DNA of 40,599 nt, taken from NCBI RefSeq assembly GCF_014596445.1, contig NZ_MECL01000024.1, forward strand, positions 1-40,599, in the 5' to 3' direction. The stretch comes from Streptomyces sp. CBMA29. GTDB lineage: Bacteria > Actinomycetota > Actinomycetes > Streptomycetales > Streptomycetaceae. Position numbers and translations under genes: made by a program. Under the pieces are notes generated by a model. The model was not told where the DNA came from and ran no database searches. It saw nothing but the letters and a program-made list of their open reading frames with translations. Below, one piece after another: positions 7,891 to 15,378 of this stretch (positions are counted from its first letter, which is position 1; each line of letters opens with the position of its first letter).

Positions 7891-8987
7891 GACTGCCGCT
7901 CCGCTTCCAGCTCGGCCCGCAACTGGGCCTCCTGTTGCCGCAGTTGCTGCGTGGGCTCGGCGTAGACGTGGGCGAACAGCTCCGTCGGGTCGAGCCGCGG
8001 ATCGGCGTTCATCCGCTCCCGCAGGTCCGCCGCCATGGTCTCGGCCTCGTCGGCCGCGCTCCGCCTGACGTCGTCGTCGAGCAGTCCGCGGCCGGTCAGT
8101 TCCCGTTCCAACAGGTCGATCGGGTCGTGCGCGCGCCAGGCGGCGACCTCGTCGTCGTCGCGGTAGCGGGTGGCGTCGTCGGCGTTGGTGTGCGCGTCCA
8201 TCCGGTAGGTGACGGCCTCCACGAGCGTGGGGCCGCCGCCGTCCCTGGCCCGTCCGACGGCCTCGGTCAGCACCTCGTGGACGGCGGCCACGTCGTTGCC
8301 GTCGACCAGCCGTCCCGGCATCCCGTAGCCGACCGCCTTGTGGGCGAAGGAAGGGGCCGCGGTCTGCTTGGCGAGCGGTACGGAGATGGCGAAGCCGTTG
8401 TTCTGCACGAGGAAGACCACCGGGGCCTGCCAGACGGCCGCGAAGTTCAGCGCCTCGTGGAAGTCGCCCTCGCTGGTGCCGCCGTCGCCGACCATGGCGA
8501 GCGCCACGACGTCGTCGCCGGTCAGCCGGGCGGCGCGGGCCAGCCCGACCGCGTGCGGGAGCTGGGTGGCCAGCGGGGTGCTGAGCGGGGCCACCCGGTG
8601 TTCGTGCGGGTCGTAGCCGGTGTGCCAGTCGCCGCGCAGCAGTGTCAGCGCCTCGACCGGGTCCACGCCCCGGGCGACCACCGCGAGGGTGTCGCGGTAG
8701 CTGGGGAACAGCCAGTCACGGGGCCGCAGCGCGAGAGCGGCGGCGATCTCGCACGCCTCCTGACCGGTGCTCGACGGGTAGACGGCGAGTCGGCCCTGCT
8801 TGGTGAGGGCGGTGGCCTGCCGGTTGTAGCGCCGGCCGCGGACGAGCTGCCCGTACAGCGTGCGGAGCAGGGCGGGGTCGAGCTCCGCGGCAGCGGGGGT
8901 GCCGAGCAGCCGGTACGGCTCCGGGTCGGGCAGCAGCGGCGCGGCTTCGGTGCGGGGGCGCCAGGCAGGGGTGTCCAGCACGGTCAT
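7887..8987 (-). CDS. bkdA: E1 alpha subunit of a branched-chain-type 2-oxoacid dehydrogenase
   Basis: Thiamine-diphosphate-binding subunit that decarboxylates the 2-oxoacid. The start at 8987 (MTVLDTPAWRPR) has a strong ribosome site, AGGAGG, seven bases upstream; longer upstream frames have no support. About 366 residues. TALTKQGRLAVYPSSTGQEA is the typical early block. The ThDP motif is GDGGTSEGDFHEALNFAAVW, ending in QNNGFAIS as in the family (GDG...NN pattern). YRMDAHTNADDATRYRDD is the region carrying the regulatory phosphorylation loop in mitochondrial enzymes. The C-terminal helix is Gln/Glu-rich. It is the first gene of the operon; the intergenic region to bkdR holds the shared operators described separately. 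Chain-length preference of the complex is not readable. Confidence 0.92.
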   Translation of the reverse strand: MTVLDTPAWRPRTEAAPLLPDPEPYRLLGTPAAAELDPALLRTLYGQLVRGRRYNRQATALTKQGRLAVYPSSTGQEACEIAAALALRPRDWLFPSYRDTLAVVARGVDPVEALTLLRGDWHTGYDPHEHRVAPLSTPLATQLPHAVGLARAARLTGDDVVALAMVGDGGTSEGDFHEALNFAAVWQAPVVFLVQNNGFAISVPLAKQTAAPSFAHKAVGYGMPGRLVDGNDVAAVHEVLTEAVGRARDGGGPTLVEAVTYRMDAHTNADDATRYRDDDEVAAWRAHDPIDLLERELTGRGLLDDDVRRSAADEAETMAADLRERMNADPRLDPTELFAHVYAEPTQQLRQQEAQLRAELEAERQS

Positions 8988-9011
8988 CGCAGCACCTCCT
9001 TGTGGTCGGTG

Positions 9012-9025
9012 ACCGAAAAAGCGGT
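9012..9025. promoter_or_regulatory. Second, weaker copy of the ACCG-N6-CGGT operator at the bkd operon
   Basis: ACCGAAAAAGCGGT has the same ACCG half-sites with a 6-base centre as the main operator and agrees with its 14-bp consensus at 12 positions. Its start is 39 bp from that of the main site at 9051, and it lies only 24 bases before the E1alpha ATG. It may allow two repressor dimers to bind. It could also act only as a short hairpin in the 5' leader, because GACCG/CGGTC pair around six bases. Confidence 0.4.
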
Positions 9026-9050
9026 CGGGCGTGAGCGGGTGTCGCTCCCT

Positions 9051-9064
9051 ACCGATTGTTCGGT
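9051..9064. promoter_or_regulatory. TetR-type operator in the bkdA/bkdR intergenic region
   Basis: Read on the minus strand it is ACCGAACAATCGGT. It differs at one base from the paaN operator (ACCGAACATTCGGT, 12720-12733) and at one base from the paaA site (ACCGAACGATCGGT, 17494-17507). ACCGA and TCGGT form perfect 5-bp arms. The site lies between the divergent starts of bkdA (8987) and bkdR (9167). I infer binding by the TetR protein encoded at 10550-11137. BkdR itself, an Lrp-family protein, would be expected to recognise a different sequence. Confidence 0.6.
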
Positions 9065-9096
9065 CGTCGGAGGCATTTTGGCTACAGGGTGGTTTC

Positions 9097-9108
9097 GCCT
9101 GTGGACAA
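9097..9108 (-). promoter_or_regulatory. DnaA-box-like element TTGTCCACAGGC upstream of bkdA
   Basis: On the minus strand this reads TTGTCCACAGGC; its first nine bases are the DnaA box form preferred in Streptomyces as I recall it (TTGTCCACA). Near-identical TTATCCACAGGC elements stand upstream of paaN (12687) and paaA (17433), always before the ACCG-N6-CGGT operator when read toward the catabolic operon. Alternatively the opposite strand, GTGGACAAAC, could be part of the bkdR promoter. Confidence 0.45.
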
Positions 9109-9166
9109 ACGGTTCTGCACAGCCTGAGATGGAGCCAGTACGTCCATGGTAAGGAGGCACGGGGGG

Positions 9167-9649
9167 ATGGCGAGAGAACAGATGGCCGCACAGGACCCGG
9201 AGGTCCGACCGCTGGACCCGATCGACCGCACGATCCTGCGGCTGCTCCAGGAGGACGGAAGGGCCTCGATACGCTCCGTCGCCGAGCGTGTGCACGTCTC
9301 ACGGGCGAACGCGTACGCCCGGATCAACCGGCTCATCGAGGACGGAGTCATCCGAGGTTTCACCGCTCGCGTCGACCACGAACGCGCGGGCCAGGGCGCG
9401 TCCGCGTACATCACGCTCAAGATCGTCCAGAATTCCTGGCGGACCGTACGTGAACAACTCATCACTCTTCCGGGTGTTGCCCACATTGCCCTGGTAAGTG
9501 GTGATTTCGATGTTTTGCTGCTTGTCCACACCGCCGACAACCGGACCCTGCGCGAGCTGGTCCTGACCCGGCTCCAGGCCATCGAGGAAGTCCTCAGCAG
9601 CCGCACGCTGCTGGTCTTCGAGGAGACCGACCAGGTCGTCGGCGACTGA
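9167..9649 (+). CDS. bkdR: Lrp/AsnC family transcriptional regulator, BkdR-like
   Basis: A 160-residue regulator divergent from the ketoacid dehydrogenase operon. I choose the ATG at 9167 because AAGGAGG (9151-9157) stands nine bases before it; the in-frame ATG at 9146 lies upstream of that ribosome site. The AsnC helix-turn-helix is LDPIDRTILRLLQEDGRA to VAERVHVSRANAYARINRL. GVIRGFTARVDHERAG links to the RAM (Lrp effector-binding) domain with GVAHIALVSGDFDVLLLVHT and the closing LEEVLSSRT-type strand. Lrp-family BkdR proteins control bkd operons in response to branched-chain amino acids or ketoacids. Divergent placement suggests control of bkdABC and of itself. The E. coli-like octamer interfaces cannot be judged from the sequence. 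Confidence 0.9.
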   Translation: MAREQMAAQDPEVRPLDPIDRTILRLLQEDGRASIRSVAERVHVSRANAYARINRLIEDGVIRGFTARVDHERAGQGASAYITLKIVQNSWRTVREQLITLPGVAHIALVSGDFDVLLLVHTADNRTLRELVLTRLQAIEEVLSSRTLLVFEETDQVVGD

Positions 9650-9650
9650 G

Positions 9651-9689
9651 GACCGGCGCCGGCCCCGGCCTCGGGCGGCGCCTCCGGTC
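9651..9689. terminator. Probable bidirectional terminator between convergent bkdR and hydrolase genes
   Basis: GACCGGCGCC at 9651-9660 can pair with GGCGCC (9677-9682) and CCGGTC (9684-9689), leaving one unpaired base between the two pairing blocks. The 38-base gap between the two convergent stop codons is almost entirely this structure. Confidence 0.45.
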
Positions 9690-10470
9690 AGCCGCCGTAC
9701 TTCTTGAGGAACGCCTTGACCTCGGCGTAGTTCGCCTCGTCGGACAGCATGCTCACGCCGTGCTGGGAGCCGCCGACGATCGTCAGGTCGTTCTCCTTCG
9801 CCTTCTCCGTCAGCTTGCTCAGCTCCTTCGTGGAGTCCTGGAAGGGGCTGTCGAATTCGGCGGCCATGTAGAAGACGGGCATCGTCAGATTCGGTACGGC
9901 CATCGAGGCGTCCATGCCGGAGTACGTCGTGGGCGCGGACAGCGAGACGACCGCGTCGACCGGCGGCGTGATGGCGCCCGCGGCGGACAGCACCGACGTA
10001 CCGCCCTTGGACGCGCCGACCAGCAGCAGCTTCGTGACGCCCTCGGATCGCAGATAGGCCGCCGCCGCGGTGAGTTCCCGCACCTCGCTTCCCGCGGAGT
10101 TCACGGCCAGCACGCGGTAGCCGTCCGCGGCCAGGTCCTGCGCGTGCGGCACCCACTGGCAGACGTCCCCGTCCGCCTGGTGGGCCAGCACCAGCCCGGT
10201 CCCGCCGGTCCCGGTCAGATAGCCCTCGACGTCCTGGCCGTCCGCGCCCGGGAAACTCACCGAGCCCGCTTTGGCCTGTTCGGGTGACAGGCAGCCGAAG
10301 TCGGTCACCGTGGCGGTGGGCGCGGGGGCGGGCGCGGCCCTGTCCTTGTCCCCGTCGTCCCCGCCGCCTGCGCACCCGGCCAGCAGCAGGAGGGAAACGG
10401 CCAGTGCGGAGGCGGCCACCACCCGCGCTGGCGGCCCGAATCGCGCGACAGATCGCTCAGCGGAGAACAT
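9688..10470 (-). CDS. Alpha/beta-hydrolase lipoprotein
   Basis: A 260-residue hydrolase predicted to sit on the outer face of the membrane. VVAASALAVSLLLLAGCAGG near residues 17-36 is a signal peptide with lipobox LLAGC, so the mature protein would be lipidated at Cys. An acidic/Ala/Pro linker follows. TGLVLAHQADGDVCQW is the strand/oxyanion region, LLLVGASKGGTSVL holds the nucleophile elbow G-A-S-K-G, YMAAEFDSPF the probable acidic residue, and GGSQHGVSML the probable catalytic His. This matches dienelactone-hydrolase-like members of the fold. The ATG at 10470 is chosen as the residue just before a normal signal peptide; its ribosome site is poor, and a TTG at 10506 is an alternative. Substrate unknown. 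Convergent with bkdR. Confidence 0.8.
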   Translation of the reverse strand: MFSAERSVARFGPPARVVAASALAVSLLLLAGCAGGGDDGDKDRAAPAPAPTATVTDFGCLSPEQAKAGSVSFPGADGQDVEGYLTGTGGTGLVLAHQADGDVCQWVPHAQDLAADGYRVLAVNSAGSEVRELTAAAAYLRSEGVTKLLLVGASKGGTSVLSAAGAITPPVDAVVSLSAPTTYSGMDASMAVPNLTMPVFYMAAEFDSPFQDSTKELSKLTEKAKENDLTIVGGSQHGVSMLSDEANYAEVKAFLKKYGG

Positions 10471-10549
10471 GGCTGGATCGTGCCGGGGCCACCCCCGGCG
10501 GGTCAATGGTCTGGACCATCCGACCGCACGGTCACTCGGCCCGCCTTCG

Positions 10550-11137
10550 CTACGTACGCAGTCCGTCGAACGCCAGCCGCACCACCGCGTCCGCCACCTG
10601 CTGCCGGTCGAGCGCGCCCTTGGCCTCCGGCCGGTACCACTCCACGACCGAGTTGATCATCCCGAAGAGCAGCCTGGTCGCCAGCCTGACGTCCACGTCG
10701 CCGCGCAGATCGCCGTCCGCGACCGCCGCCTTCAACAGGTCCGCCACCCGCTGGTCGAACTCCCTGCGCCGCTCCATCGCCCAGCGCTCGGTGTCGGTGT
10801 TCCCGCGCACCCGCAGCAGAAGGGTGACGTAGGGAAGTTCCGCCATCAGCACCTCTGTCGTACGCCTGGTGACGTACTCCAGCCGCCGCACCGCGCGGCC
10901 GTCGACCGCTCCGGGCTCCTCCAGGATGCCGAAAAGCCCCTCAAGGGCGCGGCCCACCGCCCTGTTCAGCAGTTCTTCCTTGCCGCGCACATGGTGGTAG
11001 ATCGACGACTTCGAGATGCCCGCGGCGCGCGAGAGATGCTCCATGGACGTGCCGTCGTAACCGCGCTCGTTGAAGACCTCGACGGCGACGGCGAGCAGCG
11101 AATCCGGCGTATAGGTGTCGCGCTTGGGCATGGTCAT
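10550..11137 (-). CDS. paaR: TetR family regulator, candidate PaaR repressor
   Basis: A 195-residue TetR-type repressor. The N-terminal HTH is DSLLAVAVEVFNERGYDGTS to SRAAGISKSSIYHHVRGKEELL, with the SxYHH(V/F)xxKEELL signature of the family. The C-terminal ligand domain contains MINSVVEWYRPEAKGAL near its end, as in TetR regulators of acyl-CoA catabolism (KstR2/PaaR-like). It starts 7 bases behind the stop of paaH, so the two are almost certainly co-transcribed, and expression would then depend on the paaH/paaN promoter that carries a candidate operator. ATGs at 11137 and 11131 are both possible. Assignment as the phenylacetyl-CoA-responsive repressor rests on position and on the ACCG-N6-CGGT sites, which agree with the PaaR motif I recall from Corynebacterium (ACCGNNCGNNCGGT core). 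I have not shown binding. Confidence 0.8.
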   Translation of the reverse strand: MTMPKRDTYTPDSLLAVAVEVFNERGYDGTSMEHLSRAAGISKSSIYHHVRGKEELLNRAVGRALEGLFGILEEPGAVDGRAVRRLEYVTRRTTEVLMAELPYVTLLLRVRGNTDTERWAMERRREFDQRVADLLKAAVADGDLRGDVDVRLATRLLFGMINSVVEWYRPEAKGALDRQQVADAVVRLAFDGLRT

Positions 11138-11144
11138 GAGGAGA

Positions 11145-12632
11145 TCATTCTTCCTCCGCCCTCGCGCGCCACAGCACTTCGACCGAAGGCGCGTAACGGC
11201 CGTTGGGGTAGTACGAGTGCAGCGACTCCAGCGTCTCGCACACCCAGGACAGGGAGAGCCGCTCGCCCCATTGCAGCGGGCCCAGCGGGTAGTTCACGCC
11301 GAGGCGCATGGCGGTGTCGATGTCGGCGGCGGACGCCACTTCTTTTGCGACGGCGTCGGCCGCGAGGTCCACCAGCATCGCGACCGTCCGCGCCACGATG
11401 AGGCCGGGGACGAGCCGGATGACGCTGACCTGCTTGCCGAGCGCCTGGAAGAGCCCGACGGCCTCCGCGAGCGCCGCGTCCGGCACCTCGGGGGTCCGCG
11501 CGAGCGCCATCCTGGTGGCCGTCGCGTAGTCGGCCGCCAGGTCGAACTGGATACCCGGCTCCATGGTGCCGTCCGCCGGGTAGAGATACGTTCCGTCACT
11601 CAACTCGAAGCCGTGGACGCCGTCGTCCTCGGTGACCTCGATCCCGGCCTCGCGCGCCAGACCGACGAGCGCCTGCGCGGGACCCAGACCGCCGTGGACC
11701 ACGCGCCGCGGCGCGTCCGCGGGCTCCGCGGTGTGCGGTCCCGGCCCGGCACCGGGCTGCGGCGCCGGTTCGTATACGAACCAGCCGCGGCCCGTCTTGC
11801 GGCCGAGGCGGCCGGACTCCACCAGGCGGCGCTGGGCGAGCGACGGCGTGAATTTGGGGTCGTGGAAGAACGACTCCCACACCGATCTGGTGACCGCCTC
11901 GTTCACGTCCTGGCCGATCAGGTCGGTGAGCGCGAAGGGGCCCATGGCGAAGCCGCCGCATTCGCGCAGCACCGCGTCGATGGTGGCGGGGTCAGCGGCC
12001 CGCTCCTCGTGGACGCGCAGGGCCTCGGCGTAGAAGGGGCGGGCGATCCGGTTGACGATGAAGCCCGGGGTGTCGGCGCAGCGGACCGGGGTCTTTCCCC
12101 ACGCGGCGGCCGTGTCGTAGGCGGTGTCGACGGCGGCGGGGTCGGAGGCGGCGCCCGCGACGACCTCGACCAGCGGGAGCAGCGGGGCCGGGTTGAAGAA
12201 GTGCAGGCCGACGAGGCGGCCGGGCAGCCGCAGGGCGCCCGCGACGGCGGTCACCGACAGGGAGGAGGTGTTGGTCGCCAGCAGGCAGCCGTCGCCGACG
12301 GTGTCCTCCAGCTCGGCGAAGAGCCGCCGCTTGACGGCCAGATCCTCCACGACGGCCTCGACGACGAATGCGGCCGGGGCCAGGTCCGCGATGCCGTCGG
12401 CGGGTACGAGCCGGTCGAGCGCGGCGCGGTGTGCGGCCGCGTCGAGGCGGCCCTTCTCGGCCAGCCGGTCCAGCCGCGCCCCGACGCCCGCCGCGGCCTT
12501 CGCCGCCAGTCCCGGCGCGGCGTCGTACAGCAGCACGCGGTGCCCCGCGAGCAGCGCGACCTGCGCGATTCCCTGGCCCATGGTGCCTGCGCCGACGACG
12601 GCGACGACGCCGCCGCGGTCAAGTGCGGTCAC
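11145..12632 (-). CDS. paaH: 3-hydroxyacyl-CoA dehydrogenase, PaaH type
   Basis: A 495-residue NAD-dependent enzyme that would oxidise (3S)-3-hydroxyadipyl-CoA in the phenylacetate pathway. The GTG start at 12632 follows AAGGAG. The Rossmann motif VVAVVGAGTMGQGIAQVALL is at residues 9-28; LPGRLVGLHFFNPAPLLPLVEV is the HxFNP catalytic-His region, and DTPGFIVNRIARPFYAEALR is the family hinge. ALTDLIGQDVNEAVTRSV belongs to the first C-terminal helical domain. A second 3HCDH C-terminal domain follows (ASAADIDTAMRLGVNYPLGP), giving the double-domain layout and length of PaaH rather than the 285-residue FadB2/Hbd type. It lies divergent from paaN and upstream of the TetR gene. Beta-oxidation of other hydroxyacyl-CoAs remains possible. 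Confidence 0.88.
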   Translation of the reverse strand: MTALDRGGVVAVVGAGTMGQGIAQVALLAGHRVLLYDAAPGLAAKAAAGVGARLDRLAEKGRLDAAAHRAALDRLVPADGIADLAPAAFVVEAVVEDLAVKRRLFAELEDTVGDGCLLATNTSSLSVTAVAGALRLPGRLVGLHFFNPAPLLPLVEVVAGAASDPAAVDTAYDTAAAWGKTPVRCADTPGFIVNRIARPFYAEALRVHEERAADPATIDAVLRECGGFAMGPFALTDLIGQDVNEAVTRSVWESFFHDPKFTPSLAQRRLVESGRLGRKTGRGWFVYEPAPQPGAGPGPHTAEPADAPRRVVHGGLGPAQALVGLAREAGIEVTEDDGVHGFELSDGTYLYPADGTMEPGIQFDLAADYATATRMALARTPEVPDAALAEAVGLFQALGKQVSVIRLVPGLIVARTVAMLVDLAADAVAKEVASAADIDTAMRLGVNYPLGPLQWGERLSLSWVCETLESLHSYYPNGRYAPSVEVLWRARAEEE

Positions 12633-12686
12633 GGTGGCACAGCTCCTTCCCGAGGTACTGCGGAGATCCTGCCGGGTCTTTCCGAG

Positions 12687-12698
12687 TTATCCACAGGC
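12687..12698 (+). promoter_or_regulatory. DnaA-box-like element TTATCCACAGGC upstream of paaN
   Basis: Part of a 17-bp sequence (CCGAGTTATCCACAGGC, 12682-12698) that recurs without change upstream of paaA at 17428-17444. TTATCCACA fits the general DnaA box TTRTNCACA. It starts 33 bases before the operator. On the other strand TGTGGATAACT could instead be a -10 element for the divergent paaH gene. Confidence 0.5.
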
Positions 12699-12711
12699 CG
12701 GGACGTCCCTC

Positions 12712-12739
12712 TTGTCCCGACCGAACATTCGGTTAATCT
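12712..12739 (+). promoter_or_regulatory. paaN promoter with a TetR-type operator filling the -35/-10 spacer
   Basis: TTGTCC (12712-12717) and TAATCT (12734-12739) are good -35 and -10 elements with a 16-base spacer. The palindrome ACCGAACATTCGGT occupies 12720-12733, with perfect ACCGAA/TTCGGT arms around CA. It abuts the -10 and lies two bases from the -35, a classic repressor position. Transcription would begin near 12746, about 40 bases before the paaN ATG. The same operator can reach the divergent paaH-paaR promoter. The promoter reading is by eye and the start point is inferred. Confidence 0.6.
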
Positions 12740-12787
12740 AGCGTTGTCTCTGCTACTCAGCCCAGCTCGACGAGGAGTTGGTCCGCC

Positions 12788-14464
12788 ATGTCCGCCACTG
12801 TCTCCGCCGTGACCTTGATCGAACGCCATCGTGACACGCTTGACAAGGCGCTCGATGCCGTCAGGACCCGGGCGTACTGGTCGCCCTACCCCGAGCACCC
12901 GAAGGCGTACGCCGACGCCGACGAGGGCAAGGCCGCCTTCGACGCGCTGCTCGGCCACCGCTTCGAGCTGGACCAGCCCGGCACGGACGGCTGGACGGGC
13001 GCCGAGCGCTCCCCGTACGGCCCGGACCTCGGCGTGGAGTACCCGCACCCCGATCCGGACGTGCTGCTGCCCGCGATGCGCGCCGCGATGCCCGCCTGGC
13101 GGGACACGGGAGCCGAGGCGCGCGCGATGGTGTGCCTGGAGATCCTGGCGCGGATCAACGCGCGGACGCACGAGTTCGCGCACGCCGTGATGCACACCTC
13201 CGGGCAGGCGTTCACGATGTCCTTCCAGGCGGGCGGCCCGCACGCGCAGGACCGCGGCCTCGAAGCGGTGGCGTACGCGTACGTGGAGCAGGTCCGCACC
13301 CCGGAGACCGCGGAGTGGATCAAGCCGCAGGGCAGGCGCGACCCGCTCAATCTGCGGAAGTCCTTCACCGCGGTGCCGCGCGGCATCGGCCTGGTGATCG
13401 GCTGCAACACCTTCCCCACGTGGAACGGCTACCCGGGGCTCTTCGCCTCCCTGGCCACCGGCAACGCGGTGCTGGTCAAGCCGCACCCGCGCGCCGCGCT
13501 GCCGCTGGCCCTGACCGTACGGGTGGCGCGCGAGGTGCTGGCCGAGGCGGGCTTCTCCCCCGACCTGGTCTGCCTGGCCGTCGAGCGGCCCGGCGAGGGC
13601 CTGGCCAAGACCCTGGCGCTGCGCCCCGAGGTCCGGGTCATCGACTACACCGGCTCCACCGCCTTCGGCGACTGGCTGGAGGCCAACGCCCGCCAGGCGC
13701 AGGTCTTCACCGAGAAGGCCGGCGTCAACACCGTGGTGATCGACTCCACCGACGACTACCGCGGCATGCTCTCCAACCTCGCCTTCTCGCTGTCCCTCTA
13801 CAGCGGCCAGATGTGCACCACCCCGCAGAATCTGCTGATCCCGCGCGACGGCATCGACACCGACGCGGGACGGCGGACGTACGACGAGGTGGTCTCCGAC
13901 ATCGCGGGCGCGGTCGACGGACTGCTCGGCGACGACGCGCGGGCCAACGCGCTGCTCGGCGCCCTGGTGAATCCAGACGTCAAGGCACGGCTCGACGCCG
14001 CCCCCGGAATGGGCGAAGTCGCCCTCGCCTCCCGCTCGGTGACCCACCCGGACTTCCCCGACGCGGTCGTCCGCACCCCGGTGCTGGTGAAGCTCGACGG
14101 CGCCAAGCCGGACGCCGAGGCGGCCTATCTGTCGGAGTGCTTCGGCCCGGTCGCCTTCGCCGTGGCCGTGGACTCGACCGCCGACGCGCTGGAGCTGCTG
14201 CGCCGTACCGTCCGCGACAAGGGCGCGATGACGGTCGGCGGCTACACCACCTCCGCCGAGGTGGAGCGCGGCCTGGAGGAGGTCTGCTGGGAGGAGTGCG
14301 CGCAGCTCTCGCTCAATCTGACCGGCGGTGTGTACGTCAACCAGACGGCCGCCTTCTCCGACTTCCACGGCTCCGGCGGCAATCCGGCGGCCAACGCGGC
14401 CCTGTGCGACGGCGCGTTCGTCGCGAGCCGCTTCCGGATGGTGGAGGTGCGGCGGCCCGCCTGA
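12788..14464 (+). CDS. paaN: PaaN, aldehyde dehydrogenase of phenylacetate catabolism
   Basis: A 558-residue aldehyde-dehydrogenase-fold protein matching the PaaN family, thought to oxidise the semialdehyde formed on opening of the oxepin-CoA ring. The ATG at 12788 follows GAGGAG. AVPRGIGLVIGCNTFPTWNGYPGLFASL is the family's N-terminal core, and GNAVLVKPHPRAALPLALTV the NAD-binding KPHP block. RVIDYTGSTAFGDWLE corresponds to the ALDH FTGS motif. FTEKAGVNTVVID carries the general-base Glu, SLYSGQMCTTPQNLLIPRD the catalytic Cys, and YLSECFGPVAFAV the conserved ECFGPV. There is no C-terminal MaoC hydratase domain as in PaaZ, so the oxepin-CoA hydrolase activity must be supplied by another protein. 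Divergent from paaH, convergent with the methyltransferase gene (9-base gap). Confidence 0.9.
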   Translation: MSATVSAVTLIERHRDTLDKALDAVRTRAYWSPYPEHPKAYADADEGKAAFDALLGHRFELDQPGTDGWTGAERSPYGPDLGVEYPHPDPDVLLPAMRAAMPAWRDTGAEARAMVCLEILARINARTHEFAHAVMHTSGQAFTMSFQAGGPHAQDRGLEAVAYAYVEQVRTPETAEWIKPQGRRDPLNLRKSFTAVPRGIGLVIGCNTFPTWNGYPGLFASLATGNAVLVKPHPRAALPLALTVRVAREVLAEAGFSPDLVCLAVERPGEGLAKTLALRPEVRVIDYTGSTAFGDWLEANARQAQVFTEKAGVNTVVIDSTDDYRGMLSNLAFSLSLYSGQMCTTPQNLLIPRDGIDTDAGRRTYDEVVSDIAGAVDGLLGDDARANALLGALVNPDVKARLDAAPGMGEVALASRSVTHPDFPDAVVRTPVLVKLDGAKPDAEAAYLSECFGPVAFAVAVDSTADALELLRRTVRDKGAMTVGGYTTSAEVERGLEEVCWEECAQLSLNLTGGVYVNQTAAFSDFHGSGGNPAANAALCDGAFVASRFRMVEVRRPA

Positions 14465-14473
14465 TCGCGGGGT

Positions 14474-15340
14474 TCAGGGGCGGCCGGGCACCCGCGGCGA
14501 GCGGGACGTGGCCGCCCAGTGGAAGAGCGCCATGCCGACGCTGGTGGCCAGGTTGTAGCTGGAGACCTGCGGACGCATCGGCAGCGCGACCAACTCGGCG
14601 GCGCGTCCGCGCAGTTCGTCGCAGACGCCGTGCCGCTCCGAGCCGAAGACGATGAGCGCGTCGTCGGGGAGTTCGACGGAGCGGATGTCCTTGCCCTCCG
14701 GGTCCAGGACGTACAGCGGTCCCGGCGGCAGCGCGTCGGCGGCCGTACGTTCCACCGCGGTCGCGTAGTGCAGCCCGGCTCCCGCGCGCAGGGCGTTGGG
14801 GTGCCAGGGGTCGAGATCGCCGGTGCTGACCACACCGGTGACGCCGAATCCGGCCGCCAGCCGGATCACGGCCCCGACGTTGCCGAGATTGCGCGGGCTG
14901 TCCAGGACGACGACCGGTGCCTGCCGGGGCCGTTCGGCCAGCAGCGCCAGGTTGGCCGCCCGGTCGCGCCGGTCGGCGAGCGCGGCCACCGCGGTGGGGT
15001 GCACCCGCGTCACCAGCCCGCGCAGCGCCGCGGCGGGGATCTCGGTGACGCGCGCCGCCAACTCCTCAGCCAGGTCGGGGGCCAGCTCCGCCGCGAGGCG
15101 CAGCACGGCCTCCTTGTCGCTGCTGACCGCGGTGCGCACACGGGCACCGAAGCGCAGCGCGTGCTTGAGGGCGTGGAAACCGTCGAGCAGCACCGCGTCC
15201 GGCGCGGCGGCCTGCCAGGCGAGGACCGCGGCCGCGTCGCTCCTGGTGGCCGCATCGGCTTCGGCCGCCTGAGCGGCCTCGGTCGCCGGGTCGGGTTCGG
15301 CTGCGGCGGCGGGTCGGTGGGCGGCCTCGTCCTCGGTCAT
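14474..15340 (-). CDS. SpoU/TrmH family RNA 2'-O-methyltransferase
   Basis: A 288-residue SPOUT methyltransferase acting on tRNA or rRNA ribose with SAM. The three knot motifs are in order: motif 1 VVVLDSPRNLGNVGAVIRLA (about residues 142-161), motif 2 ALIVFGSERHGVCDEL, and motif 3 LPMRPQVSSYNLATSVGMAL. The asparagine in motif 1 (NLGN) and the glutamate in motif 2 (GSERHG) are intact. The N-terminal half starts with a long Ala/Glu-rich low-complexity segment (about 45 residues) and then a substrate-binding part, LDGFHALKHALRFGARVR. Which RNA and position are modified cannot be told. It may be the last gene of an operon with the HTTM and DUF5819 genes (38-base gap); no function links them. Confidence 0.88.
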   Translation of the reverse strand: MTEDEAAHRPAAAAEPDPATEAAQAAEADAATRSDAAAVLAWQAAAPDAVLLDGFHALKHALRFGARVRTAVSSDKEAVLRLAAELAPDLAEELAARVTEIPAAALRGLVTRVHPTAVAALADRRDRAANLALLAERPRQAPVVVLDSPRNLGNVGAVIRLAAGFGVTGVVSTGDLDPWHPNALRAGAGLHYATAVERTAADALPPGPLYVLDPEGKDIRSVELPDDALIVFGSERHGVCDELRGRAAELVALPMRPQVSSYNLATSVGMALFHWAATSRSPRVPGRP

Positions 15341-15378
15341 GGCCTCAGCGTACGGTGCGGCTCGCCAGCCCGATCACG

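Noticed and set aside
9524..9532. TTGTCCACA DnaA box inside bkdR
   Set aside because: It lies in coding sequence and lacks the AGGC extension of the three promoter copies; likely chance.
12629..14368. A 579-codon frame antisense to paaN
   Set aside because: The translation is a His/Gly/Arg/Val-rich mix without motifs, while the plus strand encodes intact PaaN motifs.
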